64,000 nt of DNA from Leptolinea tardivitalis (GCF_001050275.1 NZ_BBYA01000008.1:124001-188000), one strand, 5' to 3'; numbered from the stretch's first letter, positions 1 to 8,364 are shown. Program-made: numbers and translations. The notes: generated by a model not told the origin, from the letters alone.

Positions 1-66
1 GAGCATATCCCGACAGATGAACTTGTCCCGATGGCTGAGCATATCGAAGCCATTTCGGTTTTCTGA
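1..66 (+). CDS. C-terminal end of a protein cut by the window edge
   Basis: Frame 1 is open from the first base to a TGA at 64-66 and encodes 21 residues ending in AISVF. The rest lies outside the window. The piece is too short to assign to a family. It is called coding because it is open to the edge and is followed by a normal intergenic gap before the next ribosome binding site. Confidence 0.4.
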   Translation, partial: EHIPTDELVPMAEHIEAISVF

Positions 67-139
67 ATGTACAGAGTAAAATGGATTGAATTAAATTCCA
101 TCGATACTGGTAAAACTTTAAACATTGGGGAGAAAAACA

Positions 140-637
140 ATGAACATTGAACCACCATGGAAAGAATTAGTACATGAATATGCTGACGGTCCCGACAGGC
201 TTGCCCGAGAATTAGCCGGGTTGAGCGATACCCAATTGGACAGGCGACTGACGGCGGATACCTGGTCGATACGGCAGATAGCTCATCATATTGTGGATGG
301 CGATGACATCTGGAACACCTGCATTAAAGCAGCACTGGGAAATCAGGCAGGCGAATTTTCTCTGAAGTGGTACTGGGATGTTCCGCAGACAGAATGGACC
401 GGATTCTGGCAATATGAAAAACGGTCACTTGAAACCAGTCTGGCATTATTCAAGGCCAACCGGGCACACATTGTGGAGTTATTGGACCTTATCCCGGATG
501 CACAGTCACGGTCTTGCCTGATTCGTTGGCCAGGGAACCCGGAGATTGAACCTGTGCGGGTTGAACAAATCGTAAAAATGCATGTGGATCATTTGAAAGG
601 CCATCTGCAGGATATTAAGTCCATAGAAACCATGTAG
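140..637 (+). CDS. DinB/YfiT-like four-helix metal-binding protein
   Basis: This 165-residue protein resembles the DinB/YfiT superfamily of small four-helix-bundle proteins, many of which bind a divalent metal through three histidines. The expected ligands are visible: His49/His50 in the helix after TWSIRQIA, and an HxxHxxxH pattern near residues 148-155. Some family members are thiol-dependent S-transferases or hydrolases; the substrate here is unknown. The start chosen is the ATG at 140, which has a GGGGAG ribosome binding site at 127-132. An upstream in-frame TTG at 125 lies inside that site and is unlikely to be used. The gene ends shortly before a bidirectional terminator shared with the convergent arsR-type gene. 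Confidence 0.75.
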   Translation: MNIEPPWKELVHEYADGPDRLARELAGLSDTQLDRRLTADTWSIRQIAHHIVDGDDIWNTCIKAALGNQAGEFSLKWYWDVPQTEWTGFWQYEKRSLETSLALFKANRAHIVELLDLIPDAQSRSCLIRWPGNPEIEPVRVEQIVKMHVDHLKGHLQDIKSIETM

Positions 638-660
638 CCTGTCTCCTGAGAAAGGGTTAA

Positions 661-697
661 AAAACTCTTCCGGTTTACTAAAAATCGGAAGAGTTTT
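661..697. terminator. Bidirectional rho-independent terminator
   Basis: A perfect 12-bp inverted repeat (661-672 with 686-697) flanks a 13-nt loop. The outer stem is A-rich on one side and T-rich on the other, so it can end transcription from both converging genes (DinB-like on plus, ArsR-type on minus). Confidence 0.8.
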
Positions 698-715
698 GTG
701 ATTAATCTGATTCGA

Positions 716-1015
716 TTATCCGTGTTGAATATGACTGAGCCCGCATTCCAGTAATTCAACCACATGCGCGTCATCAAGGTAGATGTAAACATTGCGGCCT
801 TGTTTGCGGGTATTGATAATACGTCTGTCTTTTAATCGGCGAAGCTGATGTGATATGGCGTATTTAGAAATGCCCACTATTTCGACAAGTTCCCCCACAC
901 CTTTCTCTCCATTCAATAGACTTATCAAAATAAGCAGTCTGGTCGGGTCGCTCAGGGAATCAAACAGGTTGGCCAGGTCAGATGTGATTTCAGGTGAAAC
1001 AGGTGATTCGGGCAT
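716..1015 (-). CDS. ArsR/SmtB-family winged-helix regulator
   Basis: This 99-residue winged-helix repressor has the ArsR layout: an N-terminal helix with LFDSLSDPTRLLIL, a recognition helix around GISKYAISHQLRRLK, and a beta wing with RKQGRNVYIYLDD. The classic metal-binding CxC motif of arsenic sensors is absent; the only cysteine lies near the C-terminus in LLECGLSH, so the signal is unclear. It is the second gene of a two-gene minus-strand operon, 12 bp after an isoprenylcysteine-methyltransferase-like membrane protein. A palindrome at the start site of the operon promoter is a candidate autoregulatory operator. Confidence 0.85.
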   Translation of the reverse strand: MPESPVSPEITSDLANLFDSLSDPTRLLILISLLNGEKGVGELVEIVGISKYAISHQLRRLKDRRIINTRKQGRNVYIYLDDAHVVELLECGLSHIQHG

Positions 1016-1027
1016 CTCTTTTCCTGA

Positions 1028-1636
1028 TTAATAAATAAATGGAACATATCGTTTTGTCCGTTTCTTATACTCTACATATTTTATTCCATGTACGGCTGTC
1101 AGGTAATCTTCTTCACACCTCACCTGCACTTCAAGAAAAAAGATAAAAAACATGGCAAAGAAAAAAACAGACCAGGTCGGCCAGATCAGCCAGATTCCCA
1201 GATTCATCGCGAACAATCCGAGATATGTGGGATTGCGGATATATTGATAAAGACCATTGGTGACCAATTCTGTACTGTTCTTTTCATCAATTCCAACCCG
1301 CCAGGAAGAGCCCATTTTTATCTGTGCATATAGACACAAAGAAAGACCGGTCAAACCAACCAACAGACCGGTAATATCGACACCGAGGAAGCTCAGGCGG
1401 TCAATACGGGTAAACAACGACCCAATCTGAAAGTTTAGAGAATGTGCGATGATGGAGATCGCCATATACAGACTGAGTATTGAGGTTAAGCGAGAAAAAT
1501 ATTGTTGAACATTGGAAGTAGATTTTTGAATGACCTGTACATCAATACCCGATTCACGCATCAATCGAATCTGTTTAACTTTCCACAGGACCGCATAACA
1601 CAGGAAAATAGTCAAAACAAAGATGGTTTCAAGCAT
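1028..1636 (-). CDS. Isoprenylcysteine carboxyl methyltransferase-like membrane protein
   Basis: This 202-residue multi-pass membrane protein has the signature of the ICMT/PEMT family. The C-terminal part carries LVTNGLYQYIRNPTYLG, where RNP-x-Y and the preceding GxYxxxRHP-like core form the S-adenosylmethionine site, followed by a conserved glutamate in LEVQVRCEEDYL. About five hydrophobic segments are visible. Bacterial members methylate lipids, thiols or unknown small molecules; the substrate here cannot be told. The start is placed at the ATG at 1636 because GGAGAA stands just upstream; an upstream in-frame extension to 1702 would overlap the promoter. It is co-transcribed with the ArsR-type regulator. 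Confidence 0.75.
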   Translation of the reverse strand: MLETIFVLTIFLCYAVLWKVKQIRLMRESGIDVQVIQKSTSNVQQYFSRLTSILSLYMAISIIAHSLNFQIGSLFTRIDRLSFLGVDITGLLVGLTGLSLCLYAQIKMGSSWRVGIDEKNSTELVTNGLYQYIRNPTYLGLFAMNLGIWLIWPTWSVFFFAMFFIFFLEVQVRCEEDYLTAVHGIKYVEYKKRTKRYVPFIY

Positions 1637-1682
1637 TCTAGTTTCTCCGTTGTTTGTAATCTTGATAAACAAAAGTTGCAAA

Positions 1683-1721
1683 GTTGCGCAACAATATAAC
1701 ATATATAATACTGCCCGTCAA
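1683..1721 (-). promoter_or_regulatory. Promoter with start-site palindrome for the ICMT/arsR-type operon
   Basis: On the minus strand a TTGACG -35 box (1716-1721) is 17 bp from a TATATT -10 box (1693-1698). The 10-bp palindrome GTTGCGCAAC (1683-1692) covers the expected transcription start. This position suits a repressor site for the ArsR-family product of the same operon. Confidence 0.6.
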
Positions 1722-1811
1722 CAAAGCGGCATGTAATTACAAGTATCAATAGACCAGGTTGAAATCATGAGGTAATATTTCACTGGTTGAATCATTGCAG
1801 GGAGGTATAAA

Positions 1812-2456
1812 TTGAAAATCCACTCTCCGCGTTTCCCAAAACCCATGCCGGTCACAGAACTGGAACCTCTGGGTGATCATGCGCACATTTTTCAATCCTC
1901 ACTGACAGGTGAGGAATATAACAACCTGACTGCCGGTGGACTGATCTTTGAACAGGTAAAATGCCGGAAACTTCAATTAATGCGTTCCAAACTTCCCGGT
2001 TTCAGAACGGTGGATTCGCTTTTTGATACCTGTGAAATGTCAGGTTCAGAGTGGGACAGAGTTTTCTTTCGCCGGGTGGTTTTTCAGGGGTGCCGGTTAT
2101 TGGGAACCCAGATGTTGGAAGGGATATTTGAAGACGTGGAATTTATCCATTGTCAAATGGAAGGTCTTTCCATGGTCTCTGCGGTTTTCAAAAACTGCCA
2201 GTTTACCAAATGTATCCTCCGTAAGGCTACATTTGACAGTGCAGACCTGAGGAAGGTTGCCTTTTTGGATTGCGATCTGACGGAAGCCAATTTTCATCTG
2301 GCAAAACTGGATGGTACGGATCTCAGGACTTCCATTATCGATGGACTTCAGGTGGGTGTGGAAGAAATGCACGGTGCCATTATCGCCCCACATCAGGTCC
2401 TTCAAGTGGTGGGACTGCTGGGTGTAAAAGTACAGGATATTGATACCTCAGAATGA
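1812..2456 (+). CDS. Pentapeptide-repeat protein
   Basis: This 214-residue protein shows the A(D/N)LxX periodicity of pentapeptide repeats through its middle and C-terminal parts, for example CRLLGTQMLEGIFEDVEF, KATFDSADLRKVAF and DLTEANFHLAKLDGTDL. Such proteins fold as a right-handed quadrilateral beta-helix. The role is unknown; some relatives mimic DNA and protect gyrase, but nothing here points to that. The start is a TTG at 1812, supported by a strong GGAGG at 1801-1805 with 6-nt spacing and by the lack of a better start. It stands alone, upstream of the arsenic cluster, and its promoter was not resolved. Confidence 0.75.
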   Translation: MKIHSPRFPKPMPVTELEPLGDHAHIFQSSLTGEEYNNLTAGGLIFEQVKCRKLQLMRSKLPGFRTVDSLFDTCEMSGSEWDRVFFRRVVFQGCRLLGTQMLEGIFEDVEFIHCQMEGLSMVSAVFKNCQFTKCILRKATFDSADLRKVAFLDCDLTEANFHLAKLDGTDLRTSIIDGLQVGVEEMHGAIIAPHQVLQVVGLLGVKVQDIDTSE

Positions 2457-2474
2457 GGAAATACCAAAACAAGA

Positions 2475-2520
2475 TTGACCTTTCAAAAAACGAGACTATA
2501 ATATATTCAAAATTATGAAT
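2475..2520 (+). promoter_or_regulatory. Promoter and possible operator of the arsenic operon
   Basis: A TTGACC -35 box (2475-2480) lies 16 bp from a perfect TATAAT (2497-2502), only 12 bp before the arsR ATG. An inverted repeat, ATTCA (2505-2509) and TGAAT (2516-2520) with a 6-nt spacer, covers the expected start site and the start codon. This is a natural place for ArsR to bind. No Shine-Dalgarno sequence fits between the box and the ATG, so the mRNA is probably near-leaderless. Confidence 0.6.
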
Positions 2521-2955
2521 GCGATAGAAGATAATCCTGCAAAACTGGTCGAATCAATTTTTAAGGCTTTTGCCCATCCGGCACGGTTGGAGATTCTTGA
2601 AGAGCTGCGAAAAGGTGAATTTTGTGTTTGCCACCTTGAAGCCTTGTTGAATGCCCGGCAATCCTATGTCAGTCAGCAGTTGGCTGTTCTACGGGAAAGC
2701 GGACTTATCTCTGACAGACGAGATGGGTGGAATGTGTATTATCAAATTAAAGACCCTCGGGTGCTGGATTTATTGGATACAGCGTATTCTATTACGGGTA
2801 GAAAACCAATTGTACGAAAAGCAGTGAAAGGATGTCCATGTCCTCACTGTAATCAAAATTTTAAAAAGGAAATGAATGATGATGAATGTAAAAATTCTAG
2901 GATCCGGATGTGCCAATTGCCAGAGATTGGAAGCGCTGACCAAAAAAGTAATTGA
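2515..2955 (+). CDS. arsR: ArsR-family arsenite-responsive repressor
   Basis: This 146-residue winged-helix repressor carries the arsenic-sensor CxC motif in its DNA-binding region (GEFCVCHLEALL, around residue 40), then the recognition helix ARQSYVSQQLAVLRESGL and a wing with RRDGWNVYYQI. A cysteine-rich tail (KGCPCPHCN) could add thiol ligands. In this family As(III) or Sb(III) binding releases the repressor from its operator. The last 80 bp overlap the next gene in another frame, so the final 20 or so residues come from an unusual double-coding stretch. It heads a plus-strand operon with a thioredoxin-like protein, a permease and an ACR3 pump. Confidence 0.9.
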   Translation: MNAIEDNPAKLVESIFKAFAHPARLEILEELRKGEFCVCHLEALLNARQSYVSQQLAVLRESGLISDRRDGWNVYYQIKDPRVLDLLDTAYSITGRKPIVRKAVKGCPCPHCNQNFKKEMNDDECKNSRIRMCQLPEIGSADQKSN

Positions 2956-3115
2956 CGAGTTGGGAGTTGAAGCTCAGATCGATCATGTGAGAGATTATGC
3001 AGAGATCATGAAATATCCGATTCTTTCCACTCCAGCACTGGTAATCAATGAAAAAGTTGTCGCTTCCGGTAGAATTCCGTCAGAAAATGAGATCAAAGGC
3101 TGGCTAAATTCATAG
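2876..3115 (+). CDS. Small thioredoxin-like (MTH895-type) redox protein
   Basis: This 79-residue thioredoxin-fold protein has the active site GSGCANCQRLE near the N-terminus and the cis-proline segment STPALVIN, which match the small redox-active disulfide proteins often found in ars operons beside UPF0718 permeases. It probably shuttles electrons or thiols for arsenic handling or for the permease; this is inferred from context. Three ATG codons lie in tandem (2876, 2879, 2882) after AAAAAGGA, so the exact first residue is open. It overlaps arsR by 80 bp, which implies translational coupling. Confidence 0.85.
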   Translation: MMMNVKILGSGCANCQRLEALTKKVIDELGVEAQIDHVRDYAEIMKYPILSTPALVINEKVVASGRIPSENEIKGWLNS

Positions 3116-3142
3116 CCTCCAATAAAAGCTCTTTTTTTTACC

Positions 3143-4213
3143 ATGAGCATATTCAATAAAATGAATGTTAAGTTGAGATCAGACACAAGGCTGGATAAAT
3201 CACCCTACAGATTCTATGTCTTATTTGTATTGATTGTTGTCGTCTGGGTTTTTCTCTATAACGTTATTCAACCATTCAGCCAATGGCTCGTATTTACGGT
3301 ATGTAAATTTCAACCGGGTTCTTCCCTGGGGGAATCACTGGCGTTTTTCTTCTATGACGTCCCCAAAATTCTATTGTTATTATCCGGAATGGTTTTTGCC
3401 ATTTCGGTTATTCGTACTTTTTTCAGCCCGGAACGTACCCGATCTTTGCTTGGCGGTAAAAAAGGGGCCGTAGGGAATGTTCTGGCATCTTTGCTGGGTA
3501 TTGTCACTCCGTTCTGTTCCTGCTCGGCAGTCCCATTGTTTATCGGATTTGTTGAAAGCGGAATACCGCTGGGAATTACCTTTTCTTTTCTGATATCGGC
3601 TCCCATAATCAATGAGGTTGCGCTGGTTATGCTATTCGGCCTTTTTGGCTGGAAAGTGGCGGCTTTATATGTGGCATCTGGATTAACCATTGCCACAATT
3701 TCCGGGTTGGTGATTGGACGGCTGAATCTGGAAAAATATGTAGAAGATTTTGTCTGGCAAATACAGGCTGCGACTATTGGTGAAGGTGAAAAATTAACCT
3801 GGAAAGATCGATTCGAGAGAGCATGGGGATCGGTTAAAGAGATTGTCGGGAAAGTCTGGTTGTATGTCGTGATTGGAATTGCCGTTGGGGCAGGAATACA
3901 CGGATATGTTCCTCAGGATGCCATGGCTGGAATTCTGGGTGCAAAAACATGGTGGTCTGTTCCGGCTGCTGTTTTACTCGGAATACCGCTCTATTCAAAT
4001 GCCGCCGGCATTATTCCCATCGTCAGTGCATTGATGGAGAAAGGTGCATCCCTGGGAACAGTTCTGGCTTTCATGATGTCTGTTAGAGGCTTGAGTCTCC
4101 CGGAAGTGATTATTTTACGGCGGGTGTTAAAACCACCCCTGATTGCAGTTTTTATCGGAACTGTCGGTCTGGCTATTGTTTTGACCGGATACCTTTTTAA
4201 TCTTGTTTTGTAA
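3143..4213 (+). CDS. UPF0718/ArsP-type permease
   Basis: This 356-residue membrane protein has two related halves and the family hallmark TPFCSCSAVPLFIGFVE near residue 120, followed by APIINEVALVML. The second half has PLYSNAAGIIPIV. Members include ArsP (organoarsenical efflux) and metal or thiol-linked permeases. In this operon a role in exporting an arsenic species is likely; the actual substrate is not readable. It lies 27 bp after the thioredoxin-like gene and ends 12 bp before the ACR3 start. No clear ribosome binding site precedes the ATG at 3143; an in-frame ATG at 3164 is an alternative. Confidence 0.85.
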   Translation: MSIFNKMNVKLRSDTRLDKSPYRFYVLFVLIVVVWVFLYNVIQPFSQWLVFTVCKFQPGSSLGESLAFFFYDVPKILLLLSGMVFAISVIRTFFSPERTRSLLGGKKGAVGNVLASLLGIVTPFCSCSAVPLFIGFVESGIPLGITFSFLISAPIINEVALVMLFGLFGWKVAALYVASGLTIATISGLVIGRLNLEKYVEDFVWQIQAATIGEGEKLTWKDRFERAWGSVKEIVGKVWLYVVIGIAVGAGIHGYVPQDAMAGILGAKTWWSVPAAVLLGIPLYSNAAGIIPIVSALMEKGASLGTVLAFMMSVRGLSLPEVIILRRVLKPPLIAVFIGTVGLAIVLTGYLFNLVL

Positions 4214-4225
4214 AGGAAAATGAGC

Positions 4226-5296
4226 ATGAATGATCAGCCCGTAAAAAAATTGTCGTTTATTGATCAATACCTGACATTGTGGATATTCCTTGCCATGGCT
4301 ATTGGCGTTTTATTGGGATATCTGGCTCCTGGATTTGAGGTGTTTATTAATCAATTTCAGGCAGGAACCACCAATATACCCATCGCAATCGGTCTGATTT
4401 TGATGATGTATCCGCCATTGGCCAAGGTCCATTATGACGAACTCGGTGATGTTTTTCACAATTGGAGAATCCTTGGTCTTTCGTTGATCCAGAACTGGGT
4501 GATTGGACCTGTACTAATGTTCCTTCTGGCGATCATTTTTCTACGCGGATATCCTGAGTATATGACCGGTCTGATTATGATTGGACTGGCCAGATGTATT
4601 GCCATGGTGATTGTATGGAATGAACTTGCCAAAGGTGATTCTGAATATGCTGCGGGACTGGTGGCATTCAATTCCATTTTCCAGGTTCTCTTTTATAGTG
4701 TTTATGCTTATGTGTTCATCACCGTTTTACCAACATGGCTTGGTATGAAGGGTGTGGCTGTAAATGTGACCATCGGTGAAATTGCCCGAAGTGTCTTTAT
4801 TTATCTTGGAATTCCGTTTATTGCCGGATTTGTCACACGATATGTCTTAGTCAAAATTAAAGGGAAAGAATGGTATTACACAAAATTCATCCCGAAGATT
4901 AGTCCAATTACTCTGATCGCGTTATTGTTTACGATTGTGGTGATGTTCAGTCTGAAGGGTAATCTTATCCTCACCATTCCCATGGATGTAGTTCGCATAG
5001 CAATTCCTCTTCTTTTCTATTTCCTGATTATGTTCTTTGTCAGTTTTGTAATGGGAAAGAGCGTTGGAGCTGACTATAAAAAGACAACGACACTTTCATT
5101 TACAGCCGCCAGTAATAATTTTGAACTAGCTATCGCTGTAGCTGTTGCTGTGTTTGGAATCAATTCAGGGCAGGCCTTCACTGCGGTTATTGGACCATTG
5201 GTTGAAGTACCCGTAATGATAGGGCTGGTTAATGTTGCATTTTGGTTGAAGACAAAAATGTTTGATGTGAGGATACCCGAAGAATCAGCCGGATAA
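4226..5296 (+). CDS. arsB: ACR3-family arsenite efflux pump
   Basis: This 356-residue ten-helix transporter exports arsenite using the proton motive force. The ACR3 signature [19 protein letters not shown] contains the conserved cysteine essential in studied members; [16 protein letters not shown] and [19 protein letters not shown] also fit the family. The ATG at 4226 is preferred because the AAAGGA site (4212-4217) is 8 nt upstream; the ATG at 4220 would be only 2 nt away. It is the last gene of the ars operon and is followed by a terminator. It is often called arsB or acr3; it belongs to the ACR3 family, not the ArsB antiporter family. Confidence 0.93.
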   Translation: MNDQPVKKLSFIDQYLTLWIFLAMAIGVLLGYLAPGFEVFINQFQAGTTNIPIAIGLILMMYPPLAKVHYDELGDVFHNWRILGLSLIQNWVIGPVLMFLLAIIFLRGYPEYMTGLIMIGLARCIAMVIVWNELAKGDSEYAAGLVAFNSIFQVLFYSVYAYVFITVLPTWLGMKGVAVNVTIGEIARSVFIYLGIPFIAGFVTRYVLVKIKGKEWYYTKFIPKISPITLIALLFTIVVMFSLKGNLILTIPMDVVRIAIPLLFYFLIMFFVSFVMGKSVGADYKKTTTLSFTAASNNFELAIAVAVAVFGINSGQAFTAVIGPLVEVPVMIGLVNVAFWLKTKMFDVRIPEESAG

Positions 5297-5320
5297 ATCA
5301 CTGAAGATAGAAGCGTTGAT

Positions 5321-5351
5321 AAAAGGGATGTTTCATTCAGACATCCCTTTT
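5321..5351 (+). terminator. Rho-independent terminator of the ars operon
   Basis: An 11-bp perfect stem (5321-5331 with 5341-5351) has a 9-nt loop and ends in a T-rich run. The rest of the gap to 5605 is AT-rich. Two similar boxes, AATAGTACAAA near 5425 and AATATGTACAAA near 5532, are weak candidates for CarH-type binding sites. Confidence 0.85.
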
Positions 5352-5605
5352 ATTTTGCCAAATTGAGATCTGGCGGAAAATGACTGTTAATGAAAATAAA
5401 ATATATAGGCTTTATACTATGCAAATAGTACAAAATAATTACGAAAGCAAGTTTTCTTTAGGAAATATGAAGAATTTCTTACAGGAAATTTGCAAAAGTT
5501 ATAGGAAAAGTAAAATAGAATCCAGTATATTAATATGTACAAATTGTTTAATGATTATCAGACAAAAAAGAAATAACTGCCAGGAAAAGAATTCACAGAG
5601 GAACC

Positions 5606-6583
5606 ATGACACTATCATCCATTGATACCATATCTGATGACCCTAAATACACCATTAAAGCTGTATGTGAACAGACGGGTGTGCTACCAGTGACATTGCG
5701 TGCCTGGGAACGCCGCCATGAGGTCTTAAATCCTCAGCGAGGTGATAACCGCTACCGTTTATATTCTGATCGTGACATAGCCACCCTCCGGTGGATTAAA
5801 AACCGGCTTGACTCCGGAATTTCTATCAGCAGTGCTGTGTCAGAGCTTCGGCAGATGCAGCAAAACGGCGGGCAGCTGGAAACTGTTCCCACTATCCCGT
5901 TCTCTACTCCCAAACCGGTTACGCCAGCCGTGCCACCTGAACAAATTGCCCATGAGCTCTACCTGGCCTTGATCAAACATGACGAAGATCGTGCGAGTGA
6001 ATTACTCCACCAGGCTTACAGCATGTATGACTTGTATACATATATACTAAAGACTCAGATTCCCTGTCTTGTGGAAATTGGTGAAGCATGGGCCAACGGA
6101 ATCATACCTGTGGCAACAGAGCATTTTGCCAGTGCCTATCTGCGCGGGAACCTGTTGACAATTTTCCAGGCATATCCGGCTCGCAATTCAGCCCCCTTCA
6201 TTCTGGTTGGATGTGCTCCAACCGAATTACATGAAATTGGCAGTCTTATGCTGGCTGTGATGTTGCGAAGCGAAGGATATCGGGTGGAGTATCTTGGACC
6301 AGATCTTCCATTGGATGACCTGGTGGATTACGCCAGATACGAACATCCTGCCATGGTAGTCATGGCGGCTACATCATTGGAATCAGCCGAACTGATTGAT
6401 CATCTCAATGAGAAATTATCCAAATTAAAACCTGCACCCGTGCTGGGGTTTGGAGGTAGTGCGTTCAATCAGCAGCCGGATCTCATTGAGAAAATTTCAG
6501 GAAAATTCCTTGGTCTGTCACTGGATTCGGCGGTTGAATCGGTCAAACAGATGCTTCCTGTGACCCGTAAGAGTCCCCGTTAA
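5606..6583 (+). CDS. CarH/LitR-like MerR regulator with B12-binding photosensor domain
   Basis: This 325-residue transcription factor has an N-terminal MerR helix-turn-helix (YTIKAVCEQTGVLPVTLRAWERRHEVL, residues 15-41) and, after a proline-rich linker, a B12-binding four-helix bundle plus Rossmann domain. Diagnostic residues of light-sensing CarH proteins are present: the Wx9EH motif (W162, E172-H173) that caps adenosylcobalamin, and ExHxxG (ELHEIG) with His209 as the lower ligand of cobalt. CarH tetramers bind DNA in the dark and fall apart in light, usually controlling carotenoid or photoprotection genes; no such genes are seen here. The target is unknown. It stands alone and converges on the GTPase gene with 3 bp between. 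Confidence 0.85.
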   Translation: MTLSSIDTISDDPKYTIKAVCEQTGVLPVTLRAWERRHEVLNPQRGDNRYRLYSDRDIATLRWIKNRLDSGISISSAVSELRQMQQNGGQLETVPTIPFSTPKPVTPAVPPEQIAHELYLALIKHDEDRASELLHQAYSMYDLYTYILKTQIPCLVEIGEAWANGIIPVATEHFASAYLRGNLLTIFQAYPARNSAPFILVGCAPTELHEIGSLMLAVMLRSEGYRVEYLGPDLPLDDLVDYARYEHPAMVVMAATSLESAELIDHLNEKLSKLKPAPVLGFGGSAFNQQPDLIEKISGKFLGLSLDSAVESVKQMLPVTRKSPR

Positions 6584-6586
6584 TTG

Positions 6587-7246
6587 TCATGCATCAGGCA
6601 AGTGCAATTGCCGGGCTCGTAATATGCCGACTGAGATGGCATTTCGAAGCAGGGCTGTGTTTTGCCGGTTTATCGTGGAGACTTCGAATGCAGGAACATT
6701 GCCGTGCCAATCGGGGAACTTTTTTTGAATTTCCTGTTTTACATAAACACTTCCGTTGCTGATCATACCCGGGGTGACCTCTCTTGAATGTTCCTGGTCC
6801 AAATGTGTGCCCACAAGTATGAACTGTGTGGAAGGATTGCATAAAGTTAGAGCCTGGTTGATCCAGAATTCAAGGTCGTTAAAACTGTTTGCTTCCACAA
6901 GTTTATACGAAAGTAATACGACATCGATTTGTTTGAATAAGAACTGGTATGTTTCGACGACTTTCTCAAAACTACGTCCCCCGCTGATTCCTTCCATCTC
7001 TTTTTGACCGGGTGGAACCAGGAATTGCTGCAATATCTGATAAGCTTTCCCTCGAAAAATTACACGATCAAGAACATAGCCGAATTCCAAATTGACAGAT
7101 TTTCTCGATATCTGCTTCTGCATATGGTCGATATCTAATGCAACAGGGATGGATGATTTTCCTACCGCACCGTTGCCAACAGGGAGTACAAATCCAGTTA
7201 CTTTTTGAATTACCGAAGAATCAATTTCAATATCTGCATCATACAT
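6587..7246 (-). CDS. Ras-like small GTPase, partner of the CBS protein
   Basis: This protein of about 219 residues starts with a beta strand and a P-loop, VLPVGNGAVGKSS, as in Rab/Roc-type GTPases. The switch-II element reads LVPPGQ, so the usual DxxG aspartate is replaced. The G4 motif is GTHLD, the THxD variant of NKxD seen in Roc-like proteins. The ATG at 7246 is chosen because GGTGGAAA stands upstream and a longer reading to 7357 would lie inside the preceding gene. It overlaps the end of that gene by 8 bp, so the two are translated together. A regulatory switch role is likely, but no pathway can be named. Confidence 0.7.
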   Translation of the reverse strand: MYDADIEIDSSVIQKVTGFVLPVGNGAVGKSSIPVALDIDHMQKQISRKSVNLEFGYVLDRVIFRGKAYQILQQFLVPPGQKEMEGISGGRSFEKVVETYQFLFKQIDVVLLSYKLVEANSFNDLEFWINQALTLCNPSTQFILVGTHLDQEHSREVTPGMISNGSVYVKQEIQKKFPDWHGNVPAFEVSTINRQNTALLRNAISVGILRARQLHLPDA

Positions 7247-8096
7247 AGTTTTCCACCACTCTTGACGGCCGAAGAGCACGAAGCTGTAACTCATGGTCAT
7301 AAAGGACAGGAATTTCTCTGATTTCTTTTCCGCAGGTATGCCGCACATACAAAACATAAGACTTATTGCCCATTTTTGATGTTATTTCAACGCCTCTATT
7401 AAGTTGAGGATGAGAACGGACAACATCAGCAATGGTGTAATCTACCCTTTGACCACAACAATCGCAGTTTATCGAATTTCGATTGATGAGGACAGCCGGA
7501 TTCGTAAGTCCGGTGATTTTCGTAAATTTCACGAACCTTCGGATAGCTTCCTCATCTGTCAGATGAATACCGTTCGATACAGTAAATACATGCTGGTTAT
7601 GCATGGTTAGTAATATTTGATTTTCAGCCAAAAAAACCGTCAAAATATCCAGAACTCTAAAGGAAGAATCTTCTTTTGCCACAATAATCGGGTCATATAT
7701 TGAACGAGAGTCTCGTTTCAAGGCTTCATGAATAGCCTGGCTGACAGGAACCTTTTCGGCAAGGACTAAAGGTTTGCTGGAATATTGATCCAGCATGGTA
7801 GAAATTGGACGACCAAGAAAAACCTCTACCCCAAAACGTTTTCCGGTTTTTTCAAAGAATACTTCACGTGATATAAGACCTTTGATGACATTGTTTTCTA
7901 GAATTATCACTCCAGGATTGGCCGGATTTTCCTGAAAAATCTTCGAAACAGAATCACCGGTTGTCGTTACATCAATGGAGGAATCAAGCGATGGCAATTC
8001 ACCTATAGATGTATCAATGGATAGCGCATTCAGCAAAGTATGTCCCATACGATAAACATGATAATGAAAAGGTAATATCAAAATATCACGAACCAA
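7239..8096 (-). CDS. CBS-domain protein with a cysteine-containing C-terminal domain
   Basis: This 285-residue protein has a probable CBS pair at about residues 20-150: VSKIFQENPANPGVIIL, NVIKGLISREVFFEK and VSQAIHEALKRDSRSIYDPII are typical strands and helices. Its C-terminal part (about 170-285) contains NCDCCGQRVDYTIADVV and YVRHTCGKEIRE, whose cysteines could bind zinc; I do not recognise this domain. CBS pairs often sense adenine nucleotides, which would suit control of the coupled GTPase. The start is uncertain: TTG at 8096 has no clear ribosome site, and ATG at 8048 is also possible. The 268 bp upstream contain no gene that I can see. Confidence 0.6.
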   Translation of the reverse strand: MVRDILILPFHYHVYRMGHTLLNALSIDTSIGELPSLDSSIDVTTTGDSVSKIFQENPANPGVIILENNVIKGLISREVFFEKTGKRFGVEVFLGRPISTMLDQYSSKPLVLAEKVPVSQAIHEALKRDSRSIYDPIIVAKEDSSFRVLDILTVFLAENQILLTMHNQHVFTVSNGIHLTDEEAIRRFVKFTKITGLTNPAVLINRNSINCDCCGQRVDYTIADVVRSHPQLNRGVEITSKMGNKSYVLYVRHTCGKEIREIPVLYDHELQLRALRPSRVVENYV

Positions 8097-8364
8097 TAAA
8101 GCAGATGCGAAGGTTCGTTTAATAATTTGTAAAGGAATGGTTATTTTTATTACCTGGAAAATATTTTAGGGATTGCTTATCTAAAAACGAATTCTCAGGT
8201 TATTTGATAAAAAAAGGACTTGATAATACCTTCACGTTCAATCTTCTGATTTGATCTACATTGACTATGATCGTAAAGCCATGTTTTTCAATGATAAATT
8301 GTTATTTTTGAAAAATAAAAAGGGCAAAATTTATTCAACCTGTCTCTTGATAACGATTTTTCTG

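Noticed and set aside
5380-5625. 81-residue plus-strand frame before the CarH-like gene
   Set aside because: AT-rich composition, no ribosome site, overlaps the start of the regulator gene and resembles nothing.
8097-8364. Cobalamin riboswitch near the corrinoid genes
   Set aside because: I looked for the B12-box-like conserved core in this gap and upstream of the UroD-type and activator genes and found no match.
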